NCBI RefSeq assembly: GCF_018474025.1
Contig: NZ_JAHCTA010000003.1
Coordinates: 186,001 to 250,000 of the forward strand
DNA length: 64,000 bases
Origin: Alteromonas oceanisediminis
Lineage (GTDB): Bacteria > Pseudomonadota > Gammaproteobacteria > Enterobacterales > Alteromonadaceae
Reading direction: 5' to 3'
Within the stretch, counting starts at the first letter, position 1. Each line of letters starts with the position of its first letter. Of this stretch, positions 19,372 through 28,602 are shown piece by piece. The translations under genes were made by a program, and so were the position numbers. The notes under the pieces were generated by a model that had not been told where the DNA came from, searched no databases, and was given only the letters and a program-made list of their open reading frames with translations.

Positions 19372-20415
19372 CTAGTATTGTGCAACGGGCTGCGCAATCA
19401 CAGGAGCGGTGTCAGTGTGACGTGTCATTTTAGCGCGCAATGGCCAAGCTCTGTCGCGCTGTTGCCACATCTTTTGCGCCGAAGAATACGCCGATTGCCA
19501 CGATTGACTGTGCATTGCCGTCATCATGATCGCCAGTGTTCCTACTACCGCTGAATGACCATAGTGATCCTGAACCCGTTCTTCCCAAAGCGCTTTTAAC
19601 CCGTCAGGCTCAAGGTCTCGAGGCTTGGCTGAACGTATTTGGTTTAAGCAAGGCACCGCTATGGTTTGCCGATGGCCGAGACGCGCGATATGCAGTTCGC
19701 ATTCGCGTTCGGGCGAAAGCTCTATTTCACCCGAATCTCCACGGAAGCTAAGCACGTTAGGCTCACCCAGCTGTTGTGCGACCAAGGCGTGTTTTTCATC
19801 CAGATGACGATGGTAAACCCCTTGAATCGACACAGGGGCCGCTAGCGGGTTGAGCATACGTGACAGGGTGTTTGCACAAGAACGCAAACCTAACTCAGCG
19901 CGAAGCTGGAGCAACTCGTCAAGTCGAGGATTGATGGTTGCCAATGTCACGTACCCAAAGCTGTTTTCATCCAACTGAGATGAAAGCTGTGCGGCAGTCT
20001 CTGCCGCGGGAAAATTAAAATGAGCCAACACATCTGCTACGTATAAACGCTGGCTGTCCGGTTCATTAGCGCCGTGCAATACAATTCTTTTGCCGTTTCC
20101 AGCTAAGCACAGCACTGCCAGCAACAACCAGGGTAAATGCCGGCGTTTGCCCGCATAACATCCCAAATCTAGATCCACCGAAATCGTCTTGAATGCTGGC
20201 GCAGTAAAAGCTCTGCTGGCGATGAGAAACCCCGCGAGTTCCTCAGGCGTTTCCTGTCGCATACGGAGCAACATCAAAAAAGCTCCGCGTTGTTCAGCGC
20301 TGACCTTTTGACCTAATAGCAGTGACATCGCCCGATGAGCTTGCGCTTGGCTCAAAGTTTTGCCGCTGCGTTGGCCTTTACCAATAAGCTGAATGAACTG
20401 CTTAAATTCACGCAT
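19372..20415 (-). CDS. TrpD2/YbiB-type anthranilate phosphoribosyltransferase-like protein
   Basis: About 347 residues with the phosphoribosyltransferase-like fold: an N-terminal helical domain (LSQAQAHRAMSLLLGQKV, ETPEELAGFLIASRA) and a C-terminal alpha/beta domain. The PRPP-binding GTGGD-type loop of true TrpD is absent (DLDLGCYAGKRRHLPWLL instead), as in YbiB/TrpD2, which in E. coli binds nucleic acid. It is often labelled glycosyl transferase. It follows cobA with overlapping stop and start (ATGCGTGA) in the nitrate cluster; why it is there is unknown. A TTG at 20421 is also in frame; the ATG at 20415 is preferred. Confidence 0.8.
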   Translation of the reverse strand: MREFKQFIQLIGKGQRSGKTLSQAQAHRAMSLLLGQKVSAEQRGAFLMLLRMRQETPEELAGFLIASRAFTAPAFKTISVDLDLGCYAGKRRHLPWLLLAVLCLAGNGKRIVLHGANEPDSQRLYVADVLAHFNFPAAETAAQLSSQLDENSFGYVTLATINPRLDELLQLRAELGLRSCANTLSRMLNPLAAPVSIQGVYHRHLDEKHALVAQQLGEPNVLSFRGDSGEIELSPERECELHIARLGHRQTIAVPCLNQIRSAKPRDLEPDGLKALWEERVQDHYGHSAVVGTLAIMMTAMHSQSWQSAYSSAQKMWQQRDRAWPLRAKMTRHTDTAPVIAQPVAQY

Positions 20416-21274
20416 GGGCAAGAAGTTCAGCGCTGATCGTCATGCGATTCGACACGGTTTCGCCAATGATAATTAAGCTAGGCCCGCTAAAGTGAACTGC
20501 GCTAAACGTCTCACCTACCGATCCAGCCGTCGCAACACACACCGCTTGTTGCGATGTGGTTGCCTGGTCGATCACAGCCATCGGCATGCTTCCGGGCATA
20601 CCTGCCGCCATGAGATTGATTGCAATGTCTTTAACTTTAGACAACCCCATGTAAAACACGAGTGTTTCGCGTTTACTCGCTTCAGCCAATGCCACCCAGT
20701 CGGGCTGATCCCTCGCGTCCTTTGCTCGCGCTGTGATGAAGCGCACAGACTGCGCACAATCTCGGTGTGTCAGCGCGATGCCGGTATAAGCAGAAGCTCC
20801 TGAGGCCGCCGTAATGCCGGGAATGATTGCGAACGGGATGTTGGCTGCTGTGAGGGCGTGCGCCTCCTCTGCGGTGCGTCCAAACACAGCCGGGTCACCG
20901 CCTTTTAAGCGAACCACTCGCTTACCATCACGCGCATGTGTGACCATCAATGCGCCAATAGAGGACTGTGAAATACTGTGTTTACCGGCTCGTTTTCCAA
21001 CAAACAACTGTACTGCCGTGTGAGGGATGAGATTAACAATGTCCTGACTCACGAGCCAATCAACTAATACGACCTCGGCCTGCTGGATCGCGTTGAGCGC
21101 CTTGATGGTTAACAGATCAGGATCGCCCGGCCCAGCACCGACCAAAAGCACACTGCCATGAGGGGCTTTCGAGACCACATCGAGGGTTCTCTTCAACGGT
21201 GGTGCATGTTGCGATTTACTGCGGGCACCCAGAAAACGGGACAGACGAAAAAAAGAAGTAAGAATAGCCGTCAT
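20408..21274 (-). CDS. cobA: uroporphyrinogen-III C-methyltransferase (SUMT)
   Basis: 288 residues. It transfers two methyls from SAM to uroporphyrinogen III to give precorrin-2, the precursor of siroheme needed by NirB. Motifs: VLLVGAGPGDPDLLTIKAL (SAM site, about residue 38), VDWLVS, VRLKGGDPAVFGR, and PGITAASGASAYTGIALTHR. There is no CysG-type dehydrogenase/ferrochelatase domain, so those steps must be encoded elsewhere. About 30 extra residues precede the core. The ATG overlaps the nasA stop (ATGA), which ties it to the nirBD-nasA operon. Confidence 0.93.
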   Translation of the reverse strand: MTAILTSFFRLSRFLGARSKSQHAPPLKRTLDVVSKAPHGSVLLVGAGPGDPDLLTIKALNAIQQAEVVLVDWLVSQDIVNLIPHTAVQLFVGKRAGKHSISQSSIGALMVTHARDGKRVVRLKGGDPAVFGRTAEEAHALTAANIPFAIIPGITAASGASAYTGIALTHRDCAQSVRFITARAKDARDQPDWVALAEASKRETLVFYMGLSKVKDIAINLMAAGMPGSMPMAVIDQATTSQQAVCVATAGSVGETFSAVHFSGPSLIIIGETVSNRMTISAELLAHA

Positions 21275-24024
21275 AACTCTGATGCCTCGCTAGTGGGTGA
21301 AAGGGTTCTAACAGGAATGCTCTGAGCAGACCGCGCCGCATGAGGATTTCTTTCCTTGATCAGCCGTGAGAGTTCAGTTTTACACGAACCGCAATTCGTA
21401 CCACATTGGAGTTGCGCGCCTAACGCCTCTACGGATTGGTGACCGCTGTCGATGGCGTCGATGATGCTCTGTTCACGCACAGAAAAACACGTACAAATCA
21501 CCTGGCCTAAGCTGATATGTGACGGTGTTTCGGCGCGCAACAATTCCGCAATGTCGTCGCTTTCCAGTTGCGCCTGTTGAAACAACATCTGCATCCACTC
21601 ACCGCTCAGTGAGGGGTGCTGTTCTTCGCTGTGGCTAATGCGAGCCACCAGCGTGCACCGTTGATCACATAGCGTGGCGATGGTGTATTGGTGTTGGCTA
21701 AACCGCTGTAATATATCGACATCCGCTTCCAGCAATGGCTGCAACGATTCCACAAACTCGCTCAATGTTACGTGGCTGGCTAATTGATATTGCAGCCCCC
21801 CCTCGAATGGCACCGAACACCAGTAGGCCATAGAGGCTAGAAACGTCGAGGGTAATTCACTTTTGCTGAATAGGTGCGCGGTACTTTTAGGGTTGAGTGG
21901 TCGAATATTTACCGCTGCATGCTTAAGTTCCGGCTGGCCAGATACCGCGTCGCGTGCGCTACTAAACAGTCTGGCGACACTACCTGCCGATGTATTGGTC
22001 GCGCTCCAATGGATGGGCGCAAACAGCTCGCCCCGACGCTGTGAAGTACTCAGTTGTACGCGCATAACCACCGGCTGCTGTTGAACCGCTACTGATGACG
22101 CTAACACGGCAAGGCCACCGTTGGATAACGATTGCTGCTCTGCATCAGCAGGGTGCATCGCCACAAAAGGTTCAGCGGTGTGCTGATTCAATGCCGATGA
22201 CAAACCGGTGCGTGTCATGCTGTGCCACTGATCGCGTAATCGCCCAGTATTGAGCACAAACGGGAAGCGTTGCGACGTTTGTTGCTCTGGCAAGGTAAAC
22301 TGCAGTGCTGTGAACTGTGCTTTCCCACTGGGTGTAAAAAACTGCCCGTTGGTGAACATACGCGCTGTTCCGTTTGGCGCATCCGATGTGACGGGCCATT
22401 GAATGGGCTTTAGCTGCTCGTATTCACGCTCTGTCAGGCCGCTCAACCCACTGATGTCAAAATCACGCGACCCCTGATTCTGATAGGCCGACAAACGCGC
22501 ATGTTCAGCAAATATGTGCGCCGGACTTTTGAAATTAAAGCCGTGCCGAAAGCCCATACGTCGAGCCACATCGCAAATGATTGCCCAGTCATGCCGCGCA
22601 TTACCATAAGCAGGCATGATGCCGCGTTGGCGAGATATGCGTCGCTCTGAGTTGGTTACCGTACCGTCTTTTTCAGACCAGCCTGTGGCTGGCAGCACAA
22701 TATCAGCGTAGTGCAATGTGTCGTTGCTTTTAACGATATCCGATACAACCACCAGCGGGCACTGGCCAAGGGCTTGCTCAATCTCATTCCGGTTAGGCAT
22801 GCTCACAACAGGATTTGTGGCCATAATCCACAACGCTTTAATTTTACCCGATTTCAGTGCTGAAAATAGGTCGACCGCCTTGTACCCAGGCTTTGTAGCT
22901 ATGGTCGGTGACTGCCAGAATGTCTGTACAATATCGCGATGGTGCGCGTTGTCGATATTCATGTGTGCGGCAAGCATATTCGATAGCCCCCCCACTTCTC
23001 TGCCTCCCATCGCATTGGGTTGACCCGTAATGGAAAAGGGCCCGGATCCGACTTTGCCAATTTTACCCGTAGCCAGATGGCATTGAATGATCGCAGTGGC
23101 TTTGTCGACGCCCGCACTGGATTGATTTACACCCATTGAATAGAAGGTGACACTGGTGTCGGATCGCGCAAATCCTGCATAGAACGCAAGCACGGTACTT
23201 AAGTCCAAGTCACAGACTTCGGCTACTTTTGCTGGTGTGAACTCCACCGCTGCGCTGCGCGCACTGTCAAACCCTTGGGTGTAATGAGTAATATATTCCC
23301 TATCAAGGTGATCATGTTCAGTCAAATAGTTCAGCAAACCGCTGAACAGAGCGACATCGCTGCCGGGACGCAGCGGTAAGTGTAAGTCAGCGATTTCACA
23401 GGAGGCGGTATGACGGGGATCAATGACCACAATCTGCATGTTGGGGTTGTGCTGCTTTGCACGTTCGATGCGCTGAAATAACACGGGATGAGTCCATGCG
23501 GCGTTAGACCCCGTCAGCACCAGATAGTCAGTGTTTTCTAAATCTTCGTAGTTGCAGGGCACCGCATCTGCACCAAACGCTCTCTGGTAGGCGGCGACTG
23601 CTGAAGACATGCATAAACGTGAATTGGTATCAATATTCGCGCTGCCAATGAAACCTTTCATCAGTTTATTGGCAACATAATAATCTTCTGTAAGCAACTG
23701 ACCCGACACGTAAAAGGCCACGGAATCGGGGCCATACTGTTGGATCGCGTCTAAAAACCCGTCTGCCACCGCCAAGAGCGCAGAATCCCACGTGACGGTT
23801 TTGCCGCCGATGGAAGGTTCTGCTAGGCGCCCCTCGGTGCCCAATGTATCGCGCAGGTGACTGCCTTTGACACACAGCTGGCCGAAATTGGCCGGATGGT
23901 TTCTCTGCCCGACTAAGTCGGAAATGGAAGCTGTGCTGCCCTTTGTTGAACAAGCGACTTCGACGCCACAACCAACACCACAGTACGGACAGGTAGTGGA
24001 TACTCGTTGTGCACTGTGTAGCAT
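21271..24024 (-). CDS. nasA: assimilatory nitrate reductase, catalytic subunit
   Basis: 917-residue cytoplasmic molybdoenzyme reducing nitrate to nitrite. The N-terminus binds [4Fe-4S] (CPYCGVGCGVEV with a fourth Cys in FGQLCVKGSH). The Mo-bisMGD domains follow, with the likely Mo-ligand Cys in NSRLCMSSAVAA (about residue 144). The molydopterin-dinucleotide-binding domain is near 580-690. The C-terminus is a BFD-like [2Fe-2S] domain (VICTCFSVREQSIIDAIDSG, CGTNCGSCKTEL), as in Klebsiella-type NasA. It directly abuts nirD (no gap) and overlaps cobA. Cofactor supply is encoded nearby by mobA. Confidence 0.95.
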   Translation of the reverse strand: MLHSAQRVSTTCPYCGVGCGVEVACSTKGSTASISDLVGQRNHPANFGQLCVKGSHLRDTLGTEGRLAEPSIGGKTVTWDSALLAVADGFLDAIQQYGPDSVAFYVSGQLLTEDYYVANKLMKGFIGSANIDTNSRLCMSSAVAAYQRAFGADAVPCNYEDLENTDYLVLTGSNAAWTHPVLFQRIERAKQHNPNMQIVVIDPRHTASCEIADLHLPLRPGSDVALFSGLLNYLTEHDHLDREYITHYTQGFDSARSAAVEFTPAKVAEVCDLDLSTVLAFYAGFARSDTSVTFYSMGVNQSSAGVDKATAIIQCHLATGKIGKVGSGPFSITGQPNAMGGREVGGLSNMLAAHMNIDNAHHRDIVQTFWQSPTIATKPGYKAVDLFSALKSGKIKALWIMATNPVVSMPNRNEIEQALGQCPLVVVSDIVKSNDTLHYADIVLPATGWSEKDGTVTNSERRISRQRGIMPAYGNARHDWAIICDVARRMGFRHGFNFKSPAHIFAEHARLSAYQNQGSRDFDISGLSGLTEREYEQLKPIQWPVTSDAPNGTARMFTNGQFFTPSGKAQFTALQFTLPEQQTSQRFPFVLNTGRLRDQWHSMTRTGLSSALNQHTAEPFVAMHPADAEQQSLSNGGLAVLASSVAVQQQPVVMRVQLSTSQRRGELFAPIHWSATNTSAGSVARLFSSARDAVSGQPELKHAAVNIRPLNPKSTAHLFSKSELPSTFLASMAYWCSVPFEGGLQYQLASHVTLSEFVESLQPLLEADVDILQRFSQHQYTIATLCDQRCTLVARISHSEEQHPSLSGEWMQMLFQQAQLESDDIAELLRAETPSHISLGQVICTCFSVREQSIIDAIDSGHQSVEALGAQLQCGTNCGSCKTELSRLIKERNPHAARSAQSIPVRTLSPTSEASEL

Positions 24025-24426
24025 CTACACACCCTCGCCCATTTTCAGCATCACACGGCCATTTTCAATTTTGGCAGGGTAGGTGGGAATGGCAATATCG
24101 GGGTTGTCTAAGCAGTCGCCCGTTGAAAGGTGGTAGCGTTGTTTATACAACGGTGACGCAACGACAAAGTGGTCATCAACTGACCCTACAATACCGCGGT
24201 ATAGTACTGCCGCTTTGCCGATGGGGTCGTCATTGCCGACAGCAAAAAGCTGTACTGATTGAGTGTTTAGTTCTGCCGATGCTGCAACGCAGAAAAGTGC
24301 CACTTGGCAACCGTTTACCATGGCGCATACGCCGGAGTTAAGCACCAAGTCGTCGACTCCACACACCTCAAACCACTGCGTAGAAACGGTGCTGTCATCA
24401 TCTCGTGTTAATTCACATAATGTCAT
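24025..24426 (-). CDS. nirD: nitrite reductase [NAD(P)H] small subunit
   Basis: 133 residues, NirD family with a Rieske-like fold (VALFCVAASAELNTQSVQLF, VASPLYKQRYHLSTGDCLD). The Cys/His ligands of true Rieske proteins are absent, which is normal for NirD. It pairs with NirB in the soluble enzyme that reduces nitrite to ammonium. It lies three bases after nirB and is immediately followed by nasA, so nitrite produced by NasA is handled by a co-expressed enzyme. Confidence 0.92.
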   Translation of the reverse strand: MTLCELTRDDDSTVSTQWFEVCGVDDLVLNSGVCAMVNGCQVALFCVAASAELNTQSVQLFAVGNDDPIGKAAVLYRGIVGSVDDHFVVASPLYKQRYHLSTGDCLDNPDIAIPTYPAKIENGRVMLKMGEGV

Positions 24427-24429
24427 TGT

Positions 24430-26991
24430 CTATTCCTCGGCAGTTTCCAATTGACGCTTCTCCAGCTCGGTTGCCGGCCTGATTTGTTGGCGCTCATCAA
24501 CGAAAATGATACTCGGATCAGCTTGATCAGAATTGATGAATCGGCGAAAACGTTTGCGTGACGATTCGCTTTCAATCGCTGTTTTCCATTCACATTGGTA
24601 ACGCTGGATAACATCTGCCATCTGCGCTTCAAGCTCATGCGCGATGCCTAAAGAGTCCTGAATGATGACATCTTGCAGATACGCCAACCCGCCTTCTAAA
24701 CTTTCCAGCCACACGGACGTGCGCTGCAGGCGATCTGCCGTACGAACGTAGAACATGAGTATCCGGTCGATATAGGCAACGAGTGTTTCCGTGTCGAGGT
24801 CAGTGGCGAAGAGGTCGGCGTGACGAGGTTTCATCCCGCCGTTACCACAGACATAAAGGTTCCAGCCATTTTCAGTCGCAATCACGCCAATATCCTTACT
24901 TTGCGCCTCAGCACATTCTCGGGTACAGCCGGATACGCCCATTTTCAGTTTGTGTGGTGAGCGCAAACCTTTATAACGATTCTCCAAGTCGATGGCTTGT
25001 TTAACCGAATCCTGAACACCGTAGCGACACCACACACTACCCACACAAGACTTCACCGTACGAAGCGATTTGGCGTACGCGTGGCCTGTCTCAACCCCCC
25101 CAGCGATTAACGCTTCCCAGATGTGCGGTAATTGATCAACCTGTGCACCGAAAAGATCGATGCGTTGACCACCGGTGATCTTTGTATACAGCTTAAACCG
25201 TTTGGCAACTTCACCAAGGAGGATCAGTTTATCCGGCGTAATCTCCCCCCCTGGTACTCGCGGAACAACGGAATAGGTGCCGTCTTTCTGCATGTTGGCA
25301 AGGTAAGTGTCATTGGTGTCTTGTAAGCCGATGTGATCCGGTTGCAACACAAAATCATTCCACAACGAGGCCAAAATGGACGCGACCGCAGGTTTGCACA
25401 CCTCACAACCATGGCCTTTACCGTGCTGCTGAATCAACGCATCAAAGGTTTTGATCCGACCTACCTGAACGAGGTGAAAAAGTTCTTGGCGTGAATAGGC
25501 AAAATGCGCACAAATATCCTTCTTCACTTCCACACCACGCGCCACCAGTTCAGTATCTACCACGGATTTCAACAACGCGGCACAGCCTCCGCATCCAGTG
25601 CTGGCCTTTGTGCACGCTTTAATCGCGGCGATGTCATCGTTGCCTTCATCAATGGCGACAACGATGTCACCCTTACTCACGTTGTGACAAGAGCATACAA
25701 TCGCTGAACAGGGCAATGCATCTGCGCCCAGAGCAGGAACGGCATTGTCTGAGGAGGGCAAAATCAACGCTTCTGGATTCGCTGGAAGCTCGATAGCGTT
25801 TAGGCAATACTGCAACAGGGTGTCATATTTACTGGTGTCACCCACCAGCACAGCCCCCAACAACATGCTTTCATCATTATTAACGACAATTTTTTTATAC
25901 ACCCCTTTAGATTGGCTCTCATAGGTGTAACTGAAGGACCCCGGCGTTTTACCGTGGCTGTCTCCGATAGAACCAACTTCCACCCCCATTAATTTCAGTT
26001 TGGTGCTCATGTCTGCGCCGCTGAAAGCGCCTTCTCTTCCCAGAACATGGTTCGCTGCCACGCGCGCCATACTATAGCCCGGTGCCACCAGCCCAAATAT
26101 TTTGCCCTGCCACAGCGCGCACTCGCCAATGGCATAAATGTCGTTATCTGAGGTCTGGCAATAGTCGTTAACTACAATGCCGCCACGTTCACCAGTCTCT
26201 AGCCCAAAAGAGCGAGCCAATTGATCACTGGGGCGAATGCCAGCCGAAAACAAAATCATGTCGGTTTCAAGCATGCCGCCGTCTTTAAAGCACATTCGAT
26301 AGCGGCATGATGTTCCCTGTTCAATGATTTCTGTTGCTTTACCGGTGTGTACCTGAACGCCAAGCGCTTCAATTTTATCCTTTAATACACGGCCCCCGCC
26401 GGCATCGACCTGAACCCCCATCAATTGCGGCGCAAATTCCACTACGTGGGTTTCCAAACAAGCTTCTCGAAGGGCGTTGGCAGCTTCCAGTCCTAAAAGG
26501 CCACCGCCAACGACTACGCCAGTTCGACTGACTTTGGCTGACGCTGCTATACGTTCAAGATCATCAATAGTGCGATACACCAGACAGTGTTCCTGCTGAT
26601 GGCCGGGTATCGGTGGGACAAACGGGTACGAACCCGTGGCGAGCACCAGTTTGTCATATTGGGTGGTTATGCCTGACTCTGTGCTCACGGTCTTCAAATC
26701 AACATCAATGTGATTTACCCACGCATTGGTGTGCACATCAATCTTCAGGGTTTGATATTGTTCAGGCGTGGTCAGAGCTAGGGCATCTGCAGATTTGCCG
26801 CTGAAATACTCCGACAGATGCACTCGATCATAGGCGAGCCGCGATTCACCGCATAACACAGTGATCTTTGCATTCGTATCCTGTTGCCTGAGCTGTTCAA
26901 TGAAATGATGGCCTACCATTCCATTTCCAACAACGACAATATGTAGTGCCTGAGCTGGCGTGTCTGAATGAATGTGCTGCTGTCGGTTCAT
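24430..26991 (-). CDS. nirB: nitrite reductase [NAD(P)H] large subunit
   Basis: 853 residues. From the N-terminus: FAD/NAD(P)-binding pyridine-nucleotide reductase domains (VVVGNGMVGHHFIEQL; GVVVGGGLLGLEAANAL), two BFD-like [2Fe-2S] segments (IVCSCHNVSKGDIVVAIDEG with TGCGGC; further Cys around CEVCKPAV), a ferredoxin-like nitrite/sulfite reductase half-domain, and the siroheme-[4Fe-4S] domain with GVSGCTRECAEAQSKDIG and YVCGNGG supplying the four Cys. Length is normal. AGG precedes the ATG. It heads the nirBD-nasA-cobA-trpD2 operon, behind a leader with ANTAR hairpins and a terminator. Confidence 0.96.
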   Translation of the reverse strand: MNRQQHIHSDTPAQALHIVVVGNGMVGHHFIEQLRQQDTNAKITVLCGESRLAYDRVHLSEYFSGKSADALALTTPEQYQTLKIDVHTNAWVNHIDVDLKTVSTESGITTQYDKLVLATGSYPFVPPIPGHQQEHCLVYRTIDDLERIAASAKVSRTGVVVGGGLLGLEAANALREACLETHVVEFAPQLMGVQVDAGGGRVLKDKIEALGVQVHTGKATEIIEQGTSCRYRMCFKDGGMLETDMILFSAGIRPSDQLARSFGLETGERGGIVVNDYCQTSDNDIYAIGECALWQGKIFGLVAPGYSMARVAANHVLGREGAFSGADMSTKLKLMGVEVGSIGDSHGKTPGSFSYTYESQSKGVYKKIVVNNDESMLLGAVLVGDTSKYDTLLQYCLNAIELPANPEALILPSSDNAVPALGADALPCSAIVCSCHNVSKGDIVVAIDEGNDDIAAIKACTKASTGCGGCAALLKSVVDTELVARGVEVKKDICAHFAYSRQELFHLVQVGRIKTFDALIQQHGKGHGCEVCKPAVASILASLWNDFVLQPDHIGLQDTNDTYLANMQKDGTYSVVPRVPGGEITPDKLILLGEVAKRFKLYTKITGGQRIDLFGAQVDQLPHIWEALIAGGVETGHAYAKSLRTVKSCVGSVWCRYGVQDSVKQAIDLENRYKGLRSPHKLKMGVSGCTRECAEAQSKDIGVIATENGWNLYVCGNGGMKPRHADLFATDLDTETLVAYIDRILMFYVRTADRLQRTSVWLESLEGGLAYLQDVIIQDSLGIAHELEAQMADVIQRYQCEWKTAIESESSRKRFRRFINSDQADPSIIFVDERQQIRPATELEKRQLETAEE

Positions 26992-27029
26992 AATCTACCT
27001 TCGGTGCTATCGCATCGCAGAGCGGGCAT

Positions 27030-27115
27030 AAAAAAACCCGCAGTGCGTGTTGCTCATAGTGAGAACGGCACGTGCGGGCATCTTTGCCTGCCAGTCATTT
27101 GGCAACATTGCCAAA
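27030..27115 (-). promoter_or_regulatory. nirB leader: tandem ANTAR hexaloop hairpins and intrinsic terminator
   Basis: Minus strand, in order: P1 TTTGGC-AATGTT-GCCAAA (27098-27115), a nine-base linker, P2 GGC-AAAGAT-GCC (27077-27088), then a terminator in which CCCGCA pairs with TGCGGG (27037-27078), ending in seven T (27030-27036). Both loops are six bases with A at position 1 and G at position 4, the ANTAR-binding consensus. The 3' arm of P2 overlaps the 5' arm of the terminator, so protein-stabilised P1-P2 would block termination. This matches the NasT/NasR type of control and is a better match than the nrtA leader. Confidence 0.85.
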
Positions 27116-27156
27116 CGCTAGCGAATTGTATCAATGAAAATCAGATCAGTACCGTA

Positions 27157-27172
27157 TACAAGATTGACGCCA
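27157..27172 (-). promoter_or_regulatory. candidate sigma-54 promoter of nirB operon
   Basis: Minus strand TGGCGTCAATCTTGTA has the -24 TGGC and, seven bases on, TTGT in place of TTGC. It is placed about 40 bases before the first leader hairpin, so the transcript would start near 27146. The -12 C-to-T change makes this weaker than the nrtA element. Confidence 0.45.
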
Positions 27173-27236
27173 CCCTGACATCACTAGATGAATCAACAAC
27201 TTAGTTAGCATCTGTGCAGTGTGATACATGGCGTTG

Positions 27237-27253
27237 TGCACTGCGGCTGTGCA
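27237..27253. promoter_or_regulatory. NtrC-like palindrome upstream of nirB
   Basis: TGCAC-TGCGGCT-GTGCA is an exact match to the TGCAC-N7-GTGCA arrangement of NtrC sites. A further GTGCAC follows at once, so two sites may overlap. It lies about 80 bp upstream of the candidate sigma-54 element and just past the rho terminator. Confidence 0.55.
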
Positions 27254-27278
27254 CCGTGCACAATCAAAGGGAGCAATT

Positions 27279-27307
27279 AAAAAAAAACCACATCAATAGG
27301 ATGTGGT
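27279..27307 (-). terminator. intrinsic terminator of rho
   Basis: Minus strand hairpin ACCACAT / ATGTGGT (arms 27301-27307 and 27287-27293, seven-base loop) followed by a run of T (27279-27287). It lies 30 bases after the rho stop codon and separates rho from the nirB control region. Confidence 0.85.
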
Positions 27308-27336
27308 TTTCCGTGTCACGCTCAACGCGGTTGCTA

Positions 27337-28602
27337 TTAACTTTTTTGTCGCTTCATCGAGTCAAAAAACTCATCATTCGTTTTGCTCATTGATAAGCGG
27401 TTAATAAGAAACTCAATCGCATCCATTTCAGACATTTCATGCACAATTTTGCGCAATATCCACATCTTCTGCAGCTCTTCTTTGTTAGTGAGTAACTCTT
27501 CACGACGTGTGCCTGAACGATTAAAGTCAATGGCTGGAAATACGCGCTTTTCCGCAATCTTGCGATTTAAGTGCAGTTCCATGTTACCGGTGCCCTTAAA
27601 CTCTTCGTAGATAACTTCGTCCATTTTAGAGCCGGTGTCGATAAGCGCCGTAGCAATAATGGTTAAACTTCCGCCTTCTTCAACGTTACGAGCTGCTCCG
27701 AAGAAGCGCTTGGGTTTATGCAATGCATTTGCATCAACACCACCGGTCAATACCTTGCCTGATGAAGGAATAACCGTATTGTAAGCGCGAGCCAGGCGCG
27801 TGATAGAGTCGAGCAGAATAACCACGTCTTTTTTGTGTTCGACCAAGCGCTTGGCTTTTTCAATGACCATCTCTGCCACCTGAACGTGACGACTGGCTGG
27901 TTCATCAAAGGTTGAAGCAACCACTTCACCTTGTACTAAGCGTTGCATCTCGGTCACTTCTTCCGGACGCTCGTCAATCAGCAATACCATCAACTGACAC
28001 TCAGGATGATTGGCCGCGATTGATTGTGCAATATTTTGCAGCAACAGCGTTTTACCTGCTTTCGGTGGCGCAACAATCAAACCGCGTTGACCACGACCAA
28101 TCGGCGATGCTAAATCAAGCACACGCGCCGTGATGTCTTCGGTACTGCCGTTGCCACGTTCCATGCGCAAACGCTCATTGGCATGCAGTGGGGTCAAATT
28201 TTCAAACAGGATTTTGTTACGGGAATTTTCTGGTTTATCGAAATTCACTTCGCGGATTTTTAGCAGGGCAAAATATCGCTCACTGTCTTTCGGCGGTCTG
28301 ATTTTTCCCGCGATAGTGTCGCCAGTGCGTAGATTAAAACGACGGATCTGGCTAGGAGATACATAAATGTCGTCAGGCCCAGCTAGGTAAGATGAGTCTG
28401 ATGAGCGTAAGAACCCAAACCCATCCTGCAATATTTCCAATACTCCATCGCCGAAGATGTCTTCGCCGCCTTTGGCGTGAGATTTCAAAATGGAGAATAT
28501 AATATCCTGCTTACGCGCACGGGCCATGTTTTCGAGGCCCATTTCTTCGGCTAGCGCAACCAGTTCGCTAATAGGTTTGTTCTTGAGTTCTGTTAAATTC
28601 AT
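27337..28602 (-). CDS. rho: transcription termination factor Rho
   Basis: 421-residue hexameric RNA-dependent ATPase that ends transcription. N-terminal Rho domain starts [20 protein letters not shown]; the RNA-binding cold-shock-like domain includes DGFGFLRS; the ATPase has Walker [10 protein letters not shown] (about residue 180) and DERPEEV. The frame is open further upstream, but the ATG at 28602 gives the canonical N-terminus and length. There is no purine-rich ribosome-binding site: the bases just before the ATG read CCCCCC on the coding strand. A long upstream region fits the autoregulated rho leaders known in other bacteria. Confidence 0.97.
   Translation of the reverse strand: MNLTELKNKPISELVALAEEMGLENMARARKQDIIFSILKSHAKGGEDIFGDGVLEILQDGFGFLRSSDSSYLAGPDDIYVSPSQIRRFNLRTGDTIAGKIRPPKDSERYFALLKIREVNFDKPENSRNKILFENLTPLHANERLRMERGNGSTEDITARVLDLASPIGRGQRGLIVAPPKAGKTLLLQNIAQSIAANHPECQLMVLLIDERPEEVTEMQRLVQGEVVASTFDEPASRHVQVAEMVIEKAKRLVEHKKDVVILLDSITRLARAYNTVIPSSGKVLTGGVDANALHKPKRFFGAARNVEEGGSLTIIATALIDTGSKMDEVIYEEFKGTGNMELHLNRKIAEKRVFPAIDFNRSGTRREELLTNKEELQKMWILRKIVHEMSEMDAIEFLINRLSMSKTNDEFFDSMKRQKS

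Noticed and set aside
24025-24426. Loss of Rieske ligands in NirD.
   Set aside because: Known NirD proteins keep the fold but not the Cys/His ligands; this is normal.
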